In this document: in pieces, positions 15,342-26,409 of the stretch | How positions within the stretch are numbered: the first letter of the stretch is position 1 | How the letters are laid out: every line of letters begins with the position of its first letter | NCBI GenBank assembly: GCA_947579605.1 | Contig: OX388305.1 | Span: 24,751,542-24,815,541, forward strand | Source of the DNA: Athripsodes cinereus | Taxonomy: Eukaryota > Arthropoda > Insecta > Trichoptera > Leptoceridae | Reading direction: 5' to 3' | Length of the DNA stretch: 64,000 bases | Position numbers and translations under genes: made by a program | Notes under the pieces: model-generated | Database searches by the model: none | What the model was told of the DNA's origin: nothing | What the model saw: the letters and a program-made list of their open reading frames with translations, nothing else

Positions 15342-15812
15342 ACAATTTGTAAAGCGCCGTTTACTCATAACATGACCTCAAGGGCGCCGTATATCGTATC
15401 CATCACCCGAAACTCCCAGCAAAAAGGTATGTCTTCAGTCCTCTTTTAAAACTCTCTCCATTCACCTCCTCTCGCAGACACAGAGGCAGCTTGTTCCAAC
15501 ATCTGGGACCCGCAACACTAAACGCTCTATCTCCAAAGCCTGTTTTGCGAGATCGAGATGGCTCAACAAGTCTGCATTTTGCCTCACCCTGTGCTGAGCG
15601 AAGCATGAGCCGTCTTTCACTGATGGTCTCGATCTCGCACATCTCCGACAAATAAGATGGTAATACTCCCTTCAAGGCCGAAAACACCATCACACACATC
15701 TTATACTCCACTCGTTGCTTTACCTTTAACCAATGTAAGTTGTGCAAGAGAGGAGTAATATGCTCAAATCTTCGACCTCTCAGGAAAAGTCTAATATTTA
15801 TCCCAACAAATC
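15341..15812 (-). pseudogene. 5'-truncated LINE (CR1/L2-like) reverse transcriptase C-terminus
   Basis: The minus-strand frame is open from about 15812 to the stop at 15403. It encodes the post-RT C-terminal segment typical of CR1/L2/Rex-type LINEs. Landmarks are HITPLLHNLHWLKV near the start, then VFSALKG..PSYLSEM, GDRAFSVAGPRCWNKLP and SFKRGLKTYLF near the end. The endonuclease and the catalytic RT core are absent, as in the usual 5' truncation during target-primed reverse transcription. About 60 bases of 3' UTR follow, then the (TA)n run. No frameshift is visible in the remaining frame. It cannot encode an active protein; the clade name is a judgement from motif style. Confidence 0.8.
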
Positions 15813-15814
15813 AT

Positions 15815-17325
15815 AGACCTAATTGTTGCCTCACTTGTTATTCAATTTTTCTATTACATATGTTTACATTCATATCAAATATGTTGGGAATGTGATTTTC
15901 TTTATAAAATTCTATTGCCATTATTCCTTTATGTATTTTTTTTATGTCGTTGATGTGTGTATTGATTTTCAGTATTAAATTGGACCAATATTTGAACTTT
16001 ACAATTATGTAACGACTATATCAATTTCAGAATTCAACGTTACTCCCAACACATTTCTCTATTGTTATTAATAAAGTTATAGTTTGTAATTATTACCCTT
16101 ACAACATTCGTTCAAAGTTTCTTGAATAAACAACAAAGCTTGGGAACAGCATAGCAAACTAATACAACAGGTAAAGGTATTCAACCTGATGTTATAGTTA
16201 ATAATTATATAATAGGTTGGAAAGATAATTGATATGTAAAGGTCGAAAGCAATAGTGTGTAAAGATTTAGATTGATAATAATAGCCATGGGAAACAGATT
16301 CCTTGTCTCTCATACCTTTTCCTCGGGCCATGTCAATGAGTGTCTTATAACATCCGAGGCAAATGACTTCATTTCTGATTGTGTGAATACCACAAAGGAA
16401 CTTGTTGCGAATATTATTGAATAGCACATTTCAGTCATTATATTTAGACGAATCAATTTTCTTCTTCAGAGTATCATATTATTATATTGTCTAACAATAA
16501 CGGTATAAATTTATCTCGCCTGTATTTCTGGTTATTCCAAACTTTTTGAAATATAAATTTGGATATATTCCATGAAGTAATTTTGATTCTAGGAGTCGAA
16601 TTTATAAAATGCGACTAAAGTTTCCTTTTTCTTTGTTATCTAGTATTTGCGAATAAATCTCTATCATCAGTCTCGTATTGACTTTGTTTCTAAAATAAAC
16701 GCTGTGCCACGGTATACCATATACAACTCTAAAATTCCTAGTGTAACCTATTTACTATGAAATATTGTGAGGGTAAAGATGCTTCACTATTCTTTCTTCT
16801 ATCATTTAATAATATACTAACAAACTAATATACTAAGAAATATCACACAAATAATATTATGATAATATTTTTTATTTTGTTCTCTAGTATATATACAATG
16901 TATGAATTCATGGCACGTTTTTTATATTATATATCCTCATGCATTTGTAATAGAACCTGTCACAAAGCACATTGCGTGTGTCTGACATAATGTTGGTAAG
17001 TTTATATAAAACACAGTGTTTTGCGTGCTAAGAGAACAGTGTAATACTCGTACATGAACAGGTGCCTAAATACCATAGTTACTACAACACGAATACAATG
17101 GAAAATCGTTTAATCTGACGGTAAAATTATCCACCTTTTTTCAGGTTTTCAATATTTTATTATATTCACCGAGGAAGTTGTTACCTTTTTATATATTTCA
17201 CCAAATTAAAGCACCTTAAACGTCGTTAATAAAATACCTTTCGCTCAGCTGGTTGTTGTTTTTCGTGTGGGGATATGCCTGATTCGTTGTATTGACGTTT
17301 CTGCTCACATACTGGAGTCATATTG
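15815..17325. other. AT-rich gene-free stretch
   Basis: Nothing recognisable. The 116-residue minus-strand frame at 16077-16427 has no domain, signal or family resemblance and is rich in I/Y/N, as expected by chance in this composition. Confidence 0.55.
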
Positions 17326-17329
17326 ATTC

Positions 17330-17776
17330 ATACTGGGTTGTCTGGGATATGATACGCTGATGCACCGTCGGGATGTATATTGTGCGAGGCATTTTTTCAA
17401 ACTCTTGAGTGGCTTTATAAGTAATCCAATGATTTTGAGTGAGTTTTGTATCTACGTCCCAGTATCGTTCAATCGTTCTCGACAGCATTTACTTTTTTAC
17501 CCCCCTGGTAGCAGAACAAACATAATACCAAACTCTCCTGTCGGAAAGGCTATAAAATTGTTTAATAATTTGAATGTTCATGTCGTATTTTCAACATAAC
17601 ATACAATGACTTTATCGCCAGGATAGAGATTCTCCTTTGATTGTCTCTTTTTGATGATATCTTTTTTTTTTGACTTGGCATTTCTTTGTTTTTTCATTTT
17701 TCCTGCTGAGACCGCCTTGGCCAAAAGCTGTTATGGTCTCAGTGCAGGGTGATGTTTTATAATAATAATAATAATA
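17330..17776 (+). pseudogene. 5'-truncated LINE: RT C-terminal fragment, 3' UTR and (TAA)n tail
   Basis: The frame running through 17345-17599 reads LGYDTLMHRRDVYCARHFFK, then a segment ending IYVPVSFNRSRQHLLFYPP, then RTNIIPNSPVGKAIKLFNNL and the stop. This is the well-known C-terminal block of Jockey/R1/RTE-like insect reverse transcriptases (RR...FKLL.G..., VP.....R, RTN...NSP....LFN). The catalytic RT region is missing upstream. The 3' UTR contains an inverted pair (TGAGACCG / GGTCTCA) near 17707-17741 and ends in TAA repeats at about 17756-17776. It is a dead copy left by truncated insertion. Confidence 0.75.
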
Positions 17777-17779
17777 TTC

Positions 17780-20500
17780 AAGGTGCGAATGAATTATGAG
17801 TGTCAGTATGTTCTAATGTATGAAATATTAACTGTTGCAGCGTGTGCATGTAAAGTATAGTGGTAGAAGAGTGATGTGTGTCAATGCTATGTAGCGAGGT
17901 GTGTGACGTTATTCGTTAGCTGTGCGGCAAAAACAACAACCAACTTTAAAAAAGCCTTGAATACCTTCAATCCATCTTTCGCCTGTTTCAAATCAGCCTT
18001 TTATTTCTTTCTTTTAATCTTCACTCAATTTTCAACAATTTATATATGACAGGAATACAAAGGATGAAGTCGTTGTTCCGAGTTTTACAGGACAGAGAGG
18101 CCTTGTCCATGGTAATCGCCAGAGTTGGTTATCTGATAAAACACTCGTAGAAGAATAAGATATCTTCAATATTCTTTTATCAAAGTGTCTATTCTTAGTG
18201 CTGTTACAAATACCTTACCTACATATTAATATATATATATTTTACACTGTACCCTCCAATATTTTATGATTTGACACTGTTTTTTTTTTGTTATCCGTCA
18301 TGCTTTTTTGTTTAACATGTAAAAGACTCACGGCGCATATTATATGAAATAAATAAATAAATTACACATATATAATACACTAACACATCGATAGGTACAT
18401 CCTTTGATGTCTGTGAAGGAAATACGTAAAATAAAAGTTTCTTTCCAGTTTCATATTATGTATTATATGATATTTTCAAACCATTTTTCATATAATGTAG
18501 GTATCCTTGCAAAGTTGAACTCAAACTATTGTCAAAGTGATGATTTATGATATTTTGTAATAGACCAGTATTACTACTACCACTACTACTATCATACTCC
18601 TGCTTGTATTCTTGTATAACTGAACTAAGTAGTTCTTAACATCAATAAGGTTGTTATTTCTCTTGTAACGTTGTCATGTTTTGTAATATAAACTTGTGTC
18701 GGTTGTTTAGGAAATGTTAAAGGAAACTATTACTACTGTATAGATGTATATAGTAGGTATCTATCCACATACACAATATTAGGACTCTTCATAAATTAAA
18801 CTTTCTCATTCTCTACCACATATTCTCTACGTGAATTCTAATTTATGTGATTTATATTTAAAACAAATTTGGAATAAATATTTTTCTATTAATTCTTTTT
18901 CTCTTCAGAATGCCAGTATTTTTGTTAGTATCTCAGCTTTTCATAACCCATTATAAGTTCTTATATAAGACTACATAGGTTCATTTTGTTAATTTTTATA
19001 GACACGAAGAAAATGATCTCTCAATTTAAACACTGACTACCCCACTTATTTGAAATGTCTTGAATTATTTGAAAAAGAATGAAAACTTAAGTACATTTTA
19101 ATGCACTGTATAATAATGTGCAAAGATTCTTATTATATCGTTAACTCTGACTTAATGTTCAAACAAAATCATCACAGTGTTGTATATTTCCCGTTTTTAT
19201 TTTTCATCATCAAATTATTGAACGTTTCCATAAAATATAAATTTTCAAATTCTTTTTTCTTCATTTTCTCTATATAAAGGTAAAAAAAATATACTGGAGA
19301 AATTAGTAAAATAATGAGTAGGAATATTTACATACATACATCTTCTTCCCCTTGTCCTATTTGGGTCGGGGGCCCATTGCGCCTAGATACCTTCTCCAGA
19401 GATCCCTGTCCACTGCCGCTTCCAGGACCTCTGACTACTCCAAACCAAGCCTTTTAACACACAAGTTTGACACCTGCCCTTGCCAGCTTCTCCTGGGCGC
19501 CCCACCGGTATTTTGCCCTCTCCCACATCTTCCAAAGATCTAAGTGATATTGTAAATTATTTTAATTTGTAAACTTTGAGTTAGCAATTTAAATTTTTGG
19601 ATGATAATAATAAAGTATTGAATTAATGAATATATTAAATTAAAAAAAAAAATATTTTAATTAAATCATTACGAGATATGTTTCAATCCACCATCAATTC
19701 GAAGGGTGAACACTCTTACGTATTCTAATTTTTCATATATTTTTTTACCTTGAATGTACATTGTGTTGTTGACTCAATCAAAATAATATATTGTTTTGTG
19801 CGTGTAACAAATTTTAAGTAGTTGTTATGAATTTAAAAACCATCTACTAGTGAAAATAAATAATGAAATATATAATGAACAAAGAACATGCCATATTTTT
19901 TTGCGTTTAGGGTGAATTTTATTAATAGTAATCGTATCAGTTCGTACTAATAAAATAATTTAAAAATTGTTCAGGAATATTTAATATCATTTAGTACATA
20001 TGTTTCTGATCCTTAATATATACAAGTAAATAAGAATGTCTTGATAAAATATTTTCAAAGGAAAGTAACATTTAGAATCCTACCTTCTTCGTGTATTTCT
20101 ATACAAGTTCTATATGCAAAGTATCTCTCAATATATTTGCCCTTCTTTCAATATAAGTATTTCTCTCATTGGTGGAATTGTCTGAAAATTTCCATTTAAT
20201 GTTAATGTTCTTTTGAGTTAATTCACTTTCAATTATTTTTGTATTTCATTAGCCTATAAACAATGGATATCTTTATAATTAATATTTCTCCAATATTTTT
20301 GTTACTTGATTATTCTTGTATCTACATAAATAAGTTCCACCACGAGTTTTGTGGTATGGCAATAAATTTCAATGTATAGTGGCATAGCCACGATAATTCC
20401 AACATAAATACTTTTGTCCGTTTGTTTATGTGTGTAAATGTAAATGTTTTCTCTGAACGCTTTGACCAAGGCAACCAGTGCCTTATAATATAATTAAGAA
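17780..20500. other. AT-rich gene-free stretch
   Basis: No gene seen. 18240-18360 has a T-run and a CGGCGCATATTATATG segment followed by AATA repeats, like the tails of retroposons elsewhere in the window. 19345-19550 is a GC-richer patch, listed separately. Confidence 0.5.
19345..19550 (-). pseudogene. probable degenerate LINE C-terminal fragment
   Basis: This patch is distinctly GC-richer than its surroundings. On the minus strand it translates, across at least one frame break or stop, to segments such as MWERAKYRWGAQEKLARAGVKL and RDLWRRYLGAMGPRP. These resemble the tail that follows the reverse transcriptase in insect LINE polyproteins. No intact frame remains. The plus-strand 63-residue frame here (19352-19543) is a shadow. 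Identification is by style of sequence only. Confidence 0.35.
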
Positions 20501-20503
20501 AAT

Positions 20504-20546
20504 CGAATTATAAAATATTTCATATTATGAAATATTTTATAATTCG
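20504..20546. repeat. perfect 20-bp palindrome (3-nt loop)
   Basis: 20504-20523 and 20527-20546 are exact inverted copies separated by three bases, so the transcript of either strand would form a 20-bp hairpin. No TIR-type element boundary or target duplication is seen around it. It may be the centre of a small fold-back element or a replication-slippage product. Confidence 0.75.
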
Positions 20547-20609
20547 AGTGATTCCTCTAAAAAAATGTGCTTATCCTATTTGTTAACAGAGATTTTTATT
20601 ATTGTTATT

Positions 20610-20672
20610 TTTAAAAAAAAAATATATATCTTGGTTTTTGTTGTAACCCCAAATACAACCTTAACACTTTAG
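20610..20672 (-). mobile_element. SINE family 1, partial copy (tail half)
   Basis: It matches the 3' half of the SINE at 4330-4510, including the run beside ATATATC, the GGGGTTACAACAAAAACC-like hairpin and the GTTGTATTTGGG segment. The tRNA-like head is missing. It is more diverged than the other copies. Confidence 0.6.
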
Positions 20673-20689
20673 CAAAAATTTTAATTTTT

Positions 20690-22740
20690 GATATTTTTTA
20701 TGAGACAAACCTTAAAGTCAGCACACTTTTCTTCAAATAAAATTCCAGGCGTGATCATCATTATAAGAAGTCTTTGCATGGTGTTGCCAAAATATTAATA
20801 TTTGTCATACCTAGTTTATTTCACGGCTAAACCTACAATAGGACATCCATCACAAAAATTTGGTAACCAATAGACCATATCCTTAAAATATGTCTTTGCG
20901 GTTGTTATTCATTTTGAACGTGTCATAGTTAGGTAAAATACTAGTAAAAATAATAATTCCTTGTTTATCCATCTTTTTACTTGACTGCCCTTACATAACC
21001 TCTATGATCTAGCATCTACATAGCTCCACACACCGCCACGCACCGCATCGCACCGTTCATTGCTCAGCCAGTACCTACAGCTTTTATACTAACTTGTCCA
21101 ACTACCACTACTAACAATATAATTTATTTGCCCTTGTGATATGTCACCGATACGGGTTCACAATATAACATTCTCCCCGCGTTCCTCTTGTTGTGTTGTT
21201 CACTAAAACAAATTAACACAGGAATTATAGGGGAATATAAATATACCTACCTACTCAATAAAAATACTCCTAGAAACTATTCACTTAGAATAAATTGTTA
21301 TTTTTGTTAATAATACCTAATAATTTATAATATATATTTCCATGTTTTGTTGGTCGAGTATAAATTATACAGTTCATTTATTTGTCTCTTTTTGTTACAG
21401 CGGCTTTTCCTCTTTAACAAATTAATAACAAATGTATATTTCATTTTATTAGTATCATTTCTGTATATTTGTATATTTTGTTTAAAATTCAAGCATTTTT
21501 CTCTGGCCATATACACTTTAATGGCATCCCTCACTAGTGACTGAAAAGATGGTTTTCAGTAGTGGTTTTATACCAAATATTTGAAATTAAAATGTTAAAA
21601 GTCTTGTAATTGAAATTTAAAATTGGGTACCCGATTTTATCAGAAAGTTCATTCAATTCTATAATATGGTATCATAAACAAGACGACGTCACTCCATTAT
21701 AAAATTTCACAGGTATATTGTGAAGCAAGAGATCTAATATAATAAAAATATTTAAAAATAGTTCACAAAGATAAGTTCTACATTATTTTTAAAGCTTATG
21801 CTTATGTGTATATTGAAGTTTATAAATTTACCAACAACATAAAATTAACTACCTAGGTACTTTTTTACAATATAGTTGTCGTTTTAGAAAATTTATTTTC
21901 GCTAATCCTTGAGCACTTTTAAGGTTATGCTAAAATTACATACTTCGCTCAGTACAAATTCTTTGAATGTTACATATTCCTGAAGATAATATTATACTGC
22001 TTTTTTTACTTCAACTCTATTTTACCTACGTTAGATTTAATATGATATCCGCGAATCACTTTTCTTTGAAGTCAACATTTTTCATAAAATACTGGAAAAA
22101 AAACCTTTACTATTAGCAACATTTTGATAATAACTTTTTTACGAATTTTTGAGTATACTATACTCGTAATATGTTGATATTTAATACAATATGAAGTATG
22201 AATATTCCTATATCTTTCTTTGAACATTGTTTTAATTCGATAAACTTATCTATTTGTCTCATATTTTTATGAATGTAAAAAAAGCTATCGAATACATTGT
22301 ATTGTGAAAGACATTGGTCGAACCAATCCCTTGAAGAAATTAAAAAATATATGGATGGTATCCAAATTGTTTTTTCTTTAAATTTTATCGACCCGTACAA
22401 ACCCTTTTCTGTCAGAAACAGGCCTACTTATTATGTAATTTTGAAAATGTTTCTCTTTTTGTTGCGTCCTCCCCTTTATGTCAATCTGACTAAGCAATAT
22501 TTCAATCACGGAAAGGATGAACAAAATGCAGGGTACAGAAATAAGTCCTTGGATAATGAAATAAATACGGAAACCAAAATAAAGTCACCACGGGAGGGAA
22601 ACGTCTTGTTATCCTTACACTTTTTATTCATTCAATACGCTGTACGCTAATAAACTAAATAAATACTTGTATCTCTGAATATCATATAAACGTTTTACGG
22701 TATGTAACTTACACACGAACAATTTAGACAGATCGAGGAT
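20690..22740. other. AT-rich gene-free stretch
   Basis: No recognisable gene. Frames at 21325-21544 are antiparallel low-complexity translations. The 117-residue frame at 22297-22650 has no motif. 21020-21060 contains a short run of repeated CACCGC/CGCACCG words. Confidence 0.5.
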
Positions 22741-22748
22741 GTCTCAAA

Positions 22749-22935
22749 CTAAGATATTAAAATTGTATTATCTGGTCGATACACATATAATATTATATAA
22801 TTCACCAAACACATACTTGTAACGCCCAAAATCATGACAATGAAAAAAAGGCTATTTATCATTTTGTTCTGGTCGGGAATCGAACCCATGACTTTATGAC
22901 TTAAAGGCAATAGTGTTGTTACACCTATAATTCTT
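22749..22935 (-). mobile_element. tRNA-derived SINE (family 2)
   Basis: On the minus strand a B-box-like GGTTCGATTCCC lies at 22875-22886, preceded by a tRNA-like segment. It is followed by a body shared with 25310-25506, in the order TTGTCATGATTTTGGGCG, TTACAAGTATGTG, then a TA-rich end. The body differs from family 1. No complete tRNA fold remains. Confidence 0.6.
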
Positions 22936-22959
22936 TTACGTAAGAATTTCATTCCACTA

Positions 22960-24540
22960 TCGATTGATAATTTTCAAATCATCTTCCAATTACTTGTGTT
23001 ATACAATGTGACATTTGACGCTTCATTTAACCTCTGTGCCATCTCATTGTTAACACTTCAATAAGATAAACTAGTTTAATATTATCAATTTTGATTGATT
23101 TATGTTAATCTATATTAATTAGTATATATAATTGAACTTATTTCAATGAATAATCAGGTATAATGTCATAGGTTCACGTGTATTATATTTCAATGGAATT
23201 GGGAGAAGAGTTAACTGTATTAGTTTGGTACGTTTCACACTTTTATACGAACATTTAGATTTACAGCGCAACAAAAAGAAATAGGTCACATCCCTCATAT
23301 AACGCATCAAGTTACAACCACTTTTCTTCACTAGATTATACATACTAAATATATTTTCATTTTTCTTGGTAAGAATAATACCTACGTAATTTACTTTTTT
23401 CACGGTGAACAATTTGTAAAAATGATGGATTCATTTTAACGTTTCGCAGTTTATGACCGTGTAATAGAATAATGCATTTTTAATATGGTGTCTTAAGTGG
23501 TTTTTCTTATTTCTTTTTGGTTTTTGTGGACGGCACCGTTCCCGCTTTAAGCGAGCCATTAAGCTGCAAGGAGAAGTGTTACTGGGTGGAAATTATTTTC
23601 TGCAAGTTTATCACTGGTTGGGCGTGCTACATCCATGTTCACTTTTTATTGCTTTGTGTTTCAAGTCGTTCAAGAGATTGTATTTTAATCGTTATTATCT
23701 ACTTTTTATTGTTGTACTATTTTATCCACCGCCACTTCATTCTATTATTATTATTACACACATTAAAGTTTCACAACTATAGTCATAATGTTTGTATTAC
23801 TCCAAGATCTTCTTCAGATTTTGTTAATAAAATAGTATTTAATTTCCTCAACTCGCAGTACTCCATTCTTTAATATTTTAATTTTCTCTGTACATATAGC
23901 GAGTGAGTGCCACGGTGATAACATCATTCTACATACAATTTAAATGAGAGTTTCATGAGAAACAACGACCTCGACAAATTCACCAAGGGATTCATCAATA
24001 ATGGAACACCTGTTATTATTACTATTAAATATTTCACTCCGCCTTGTTGATATAACACCTTCGGTTTGATATTGATTTTTCAGTGTTTAAATAATGTTAT
24101 TAATAATTAGATTTTAGTAGATACTTACACATTATTTGCACAATAAACTTAATATAATATTATATAATACCTCCATATTACATACTCGTATAATAGGTAG
24201 TAATATGGTTTATAGTAAATGTTCAATGTATGAATGATGTACTTGAAACGTTTCTGTGGTTCCTTCAAAGTACTAAGATATTACTAAGTATATTATATAA
24301 CCAGGCGCCCATATATTGTGTGTAGTGTAGTGTTAATATACTCGAAAATACAATCTAGGATTCTATTTTTTTTAAATAGGTACTTTGTGAAAACCTTTTA
24401 AAAGAGAAAAATAGCATTAATGACTGTTTAATCAATTTCTTGGAATTTTTCTTCTCATTCATCTGTTTTTTGTTTTCCATTTATTCTAATCAATAGCATA
24501 TTGCATCCTTTACTTTTTTACGATTTTAAATTTTTACGAT
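22960..24540. other. AT-rich gene-free stretch
   Basis: No gene seen. The overlapping frames at 23517-23873 are hydrophobic F/L/I/Y strings from T-rich DNA in two frames at once, which argues against coding. Confidence 0.5.
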
Positions 24541-24692
24541 ATTGGGTTATTTGGAAGAGATTTCGCTTCTTTGATAAATAAACTCGCCCTATGTAGGTAA
24601 AAAAAAATGAGTAGAGTTTTCCATGAAATTGTATGTATTGTGATCAACGAACAATAAAGAATGAATAAACAAATAAATAAATAAAATTGTCC
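24541..24692 (+). mobile_element. LINE 3' UTR remnant with (AATA)n tail
   Basis: It has the order GGTTATTTGGAAGAGAT, CGCTTCTTTGATAAATAAACTCGCCC, AACAATAAAGAATGAATAAA and (AATA)n. This is the 3' UTR layout of a common insect non-LTR retrotransposon family. The same landmarks occur on the minus strand at 42297-42440 and, in part, at 48650-48780 and 49300-49380. No coding sequence is retained. Confidence 0.6.
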
Positions 24693-24699
24693 TTTTAGT

Positions 24700-25300
24700 A
24701 TGACTGGAAGAAGCGGGAGAAAAGTGAATAATAGTTATGAAATTCAATACAATTTTATGAACTAAAACAATCTATTGTTTTAAATATAAGGTAGTATTCT
24801 GTTAACCTGTTAACAAATGTATTATTATTTATTTGTAATGTATTTATTTCATAATAAATAAATGAAATGATAAATCTTTCCACATGGTTAGTTGTGTGCT
24901 ATTAAAATTATTTCCCTGCAAATAATAATGGTTCACCGCGCTGTAAGACATTGTTCGATATTTCCAATAAATCATTCCATTGGCAAGTGTTGTAATAATT
25001 GTAATCTGAGAAAATTCCACCTGATTTTAAATTGATCCCCTTCTCTTTTTGTTCCTCGTTTCATGTTTACACCCAATATCAATACAACAACATCCTGTTC
25101 TTATACTATTGTTTGTATTGGCTTTCATTTCATAATATCTCTTGGGAATGACAATGAGATGTGTACAACTTACAAACTTTATAAAAATATATTACAAATT
25201 GATCAAATACTTTTTTTTAAATAGATCCAAGAAATCTTCTATTTTATTGAATGACAATTAACAAATTATAATTTATCCAAATAATATGCGCACATATAAA
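24700..25300. other. AT-rich gene-free stretch
   Basis: No gene, motif or notable repeat seen apart from short TTATTT runs near 24820-24860. Confidence 0.5.
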
Positions 25301-25309
25301 TGGGCAAAC

Positions 25310-25506
25310 TAAAGTATGAATAGTGTATTATGGATACTAACCCAACGATACACACATATATTGCAACAAACATATTGTATACATGTAACACACACACCCA
25401 GGACAATTTTAATAAAACAATTTTTTATTTTGCCCTGACCGAGAATCGAACCTGGGACCTCTTGACTCAAAGGCAAGAACGTTATCTCCACGCCTTACTG
25501 GCCGCC
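25310..25506 (-). mobile_element. tRNA-derived SINE (family 2), second copy
   Basis: On the minus strand a B-box-like GGTTCGATTCTC lies at 25441-25452 and an A-box-like TAAGGCGTGGAG lies about 40 bases 5' of it. The body has CCTGGGTGTGTGTGTTACATG and a TA-rich end related to 22749-22935. The frames overlapping it on either strand are translations of the SINE, not genes. Confidence 0.65.
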
Positions 25507-25519
25507 ATCGTAAATAGCA

Positions 25520-26160
25520 ACACAAACAAAAACTATTCACAATCAGTTACTAACTTATTCAATATAACCTATAAACATGCCTTTTTATTATTTTCTTTTT
25601 ACTTCGGTGGTAACCCAAGTAATAGTTGTACTTTATCATAGTATACCTAATATCAACGTGCTTTAATATTTGATTTATTTTTTAATGGATCATTAGTTAT
25701 TGCATACAGTTTATAAAGAATGTTTTTGCCAAACATATTTTTGAAAATAAAGTGTGCTTTCATGAAACTTATACATATATACACTTAGATTAACTTTCAT
25801 ACTCTCCTTCTCCTATTATTTCTTTGTGGAAAACTCTATGCATATAAAATTCTTTCAAAAGGATTTACTAACCTCTCAAAGGAGTTTATTTAACTTAATG
25901 TTTTCATTTTGAATATTAACATAATACCCTATGCTATAGAAACGGGCCTTGGTGGATGCAACAAATAAATTCTCGTACAAATATAATATTACAGTTATTT
26001 TTTCAAAAATCTTAAACAACATGAACATCTCTTGCATCAAAACTGAAATAAATGTATGTTATCAATTAGATATTCCGAAGTCTTAGAATTTAAATGGATT
26101 TCGCGTATTTTATACAAATTAGGAATATATTTAATGGGACAAGGAAAACATTACATTTAT
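25520..26160. other. AT-rich gene-free stretch
   Basis: Nothing recognisable. Confidence 0.5.
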
Positions 26161-26166
26161 TTATCA

Positions 26167-26405
26167 TATTAGTGCTCAAGCTACGAATACGAGGGCATAA
26201 TATGTATATCTAATATTAGTGCTCAAGCTACGAATACGAGGGCATAATATGTATATCTAATATTAGTGCTCAAGCTACGAATACGAGGGCATAATATGTA
26301 TATCTAATATTAGTGCTCAAGCTACGAATACGAGGGCATAATATGTATATCTAATATTAGTGCTCAAGCTACGAATACGAGGGCATAATATGTATATCTA
26401 ATATT
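26167..26405 (+). repeat. 47-bp minisatellite, five perfect tandem copies
   Basis: A unit of 47 bases (containing GCTCAAGCTACGAATACG) starts at 26167, 26214, 26261, 26308 and 26355, and a few bases of a sixth copy follow. I see no difference between copies. Units are head to tail without spacers, so this is not a CRISPR array. The perfect identity implies recent expansion, or an assembly that has compressed or expanded a longer array. Confidence 0.92.
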
Positions 26406-26409
26406 ATTC

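Noticed and set aside
16077..16427. 116-residue minus-strand frame as a gene
   Set aside because: No recognisable motif; I/Y/N-rich low-complexity composition.
22297..22650. 117-residue open frame as a host gene
   Set aside because: No motif or domain, overlaps an antiparallel frame, and composition matches random AT-rich DNA.
23517..23873. 118-residue frame as a membrane protein
   Set aside because: The hydrophobic string comes from T-rich DNA and is equally open in a second frame; no start context or conserved motif.
26167..26405. CRISPR-like array of regularly spaced repeats
   Set aside because: Units are contiguous 47-bp copies without variable spacers, and the genome is eukaryotic; it is a minisatellite.
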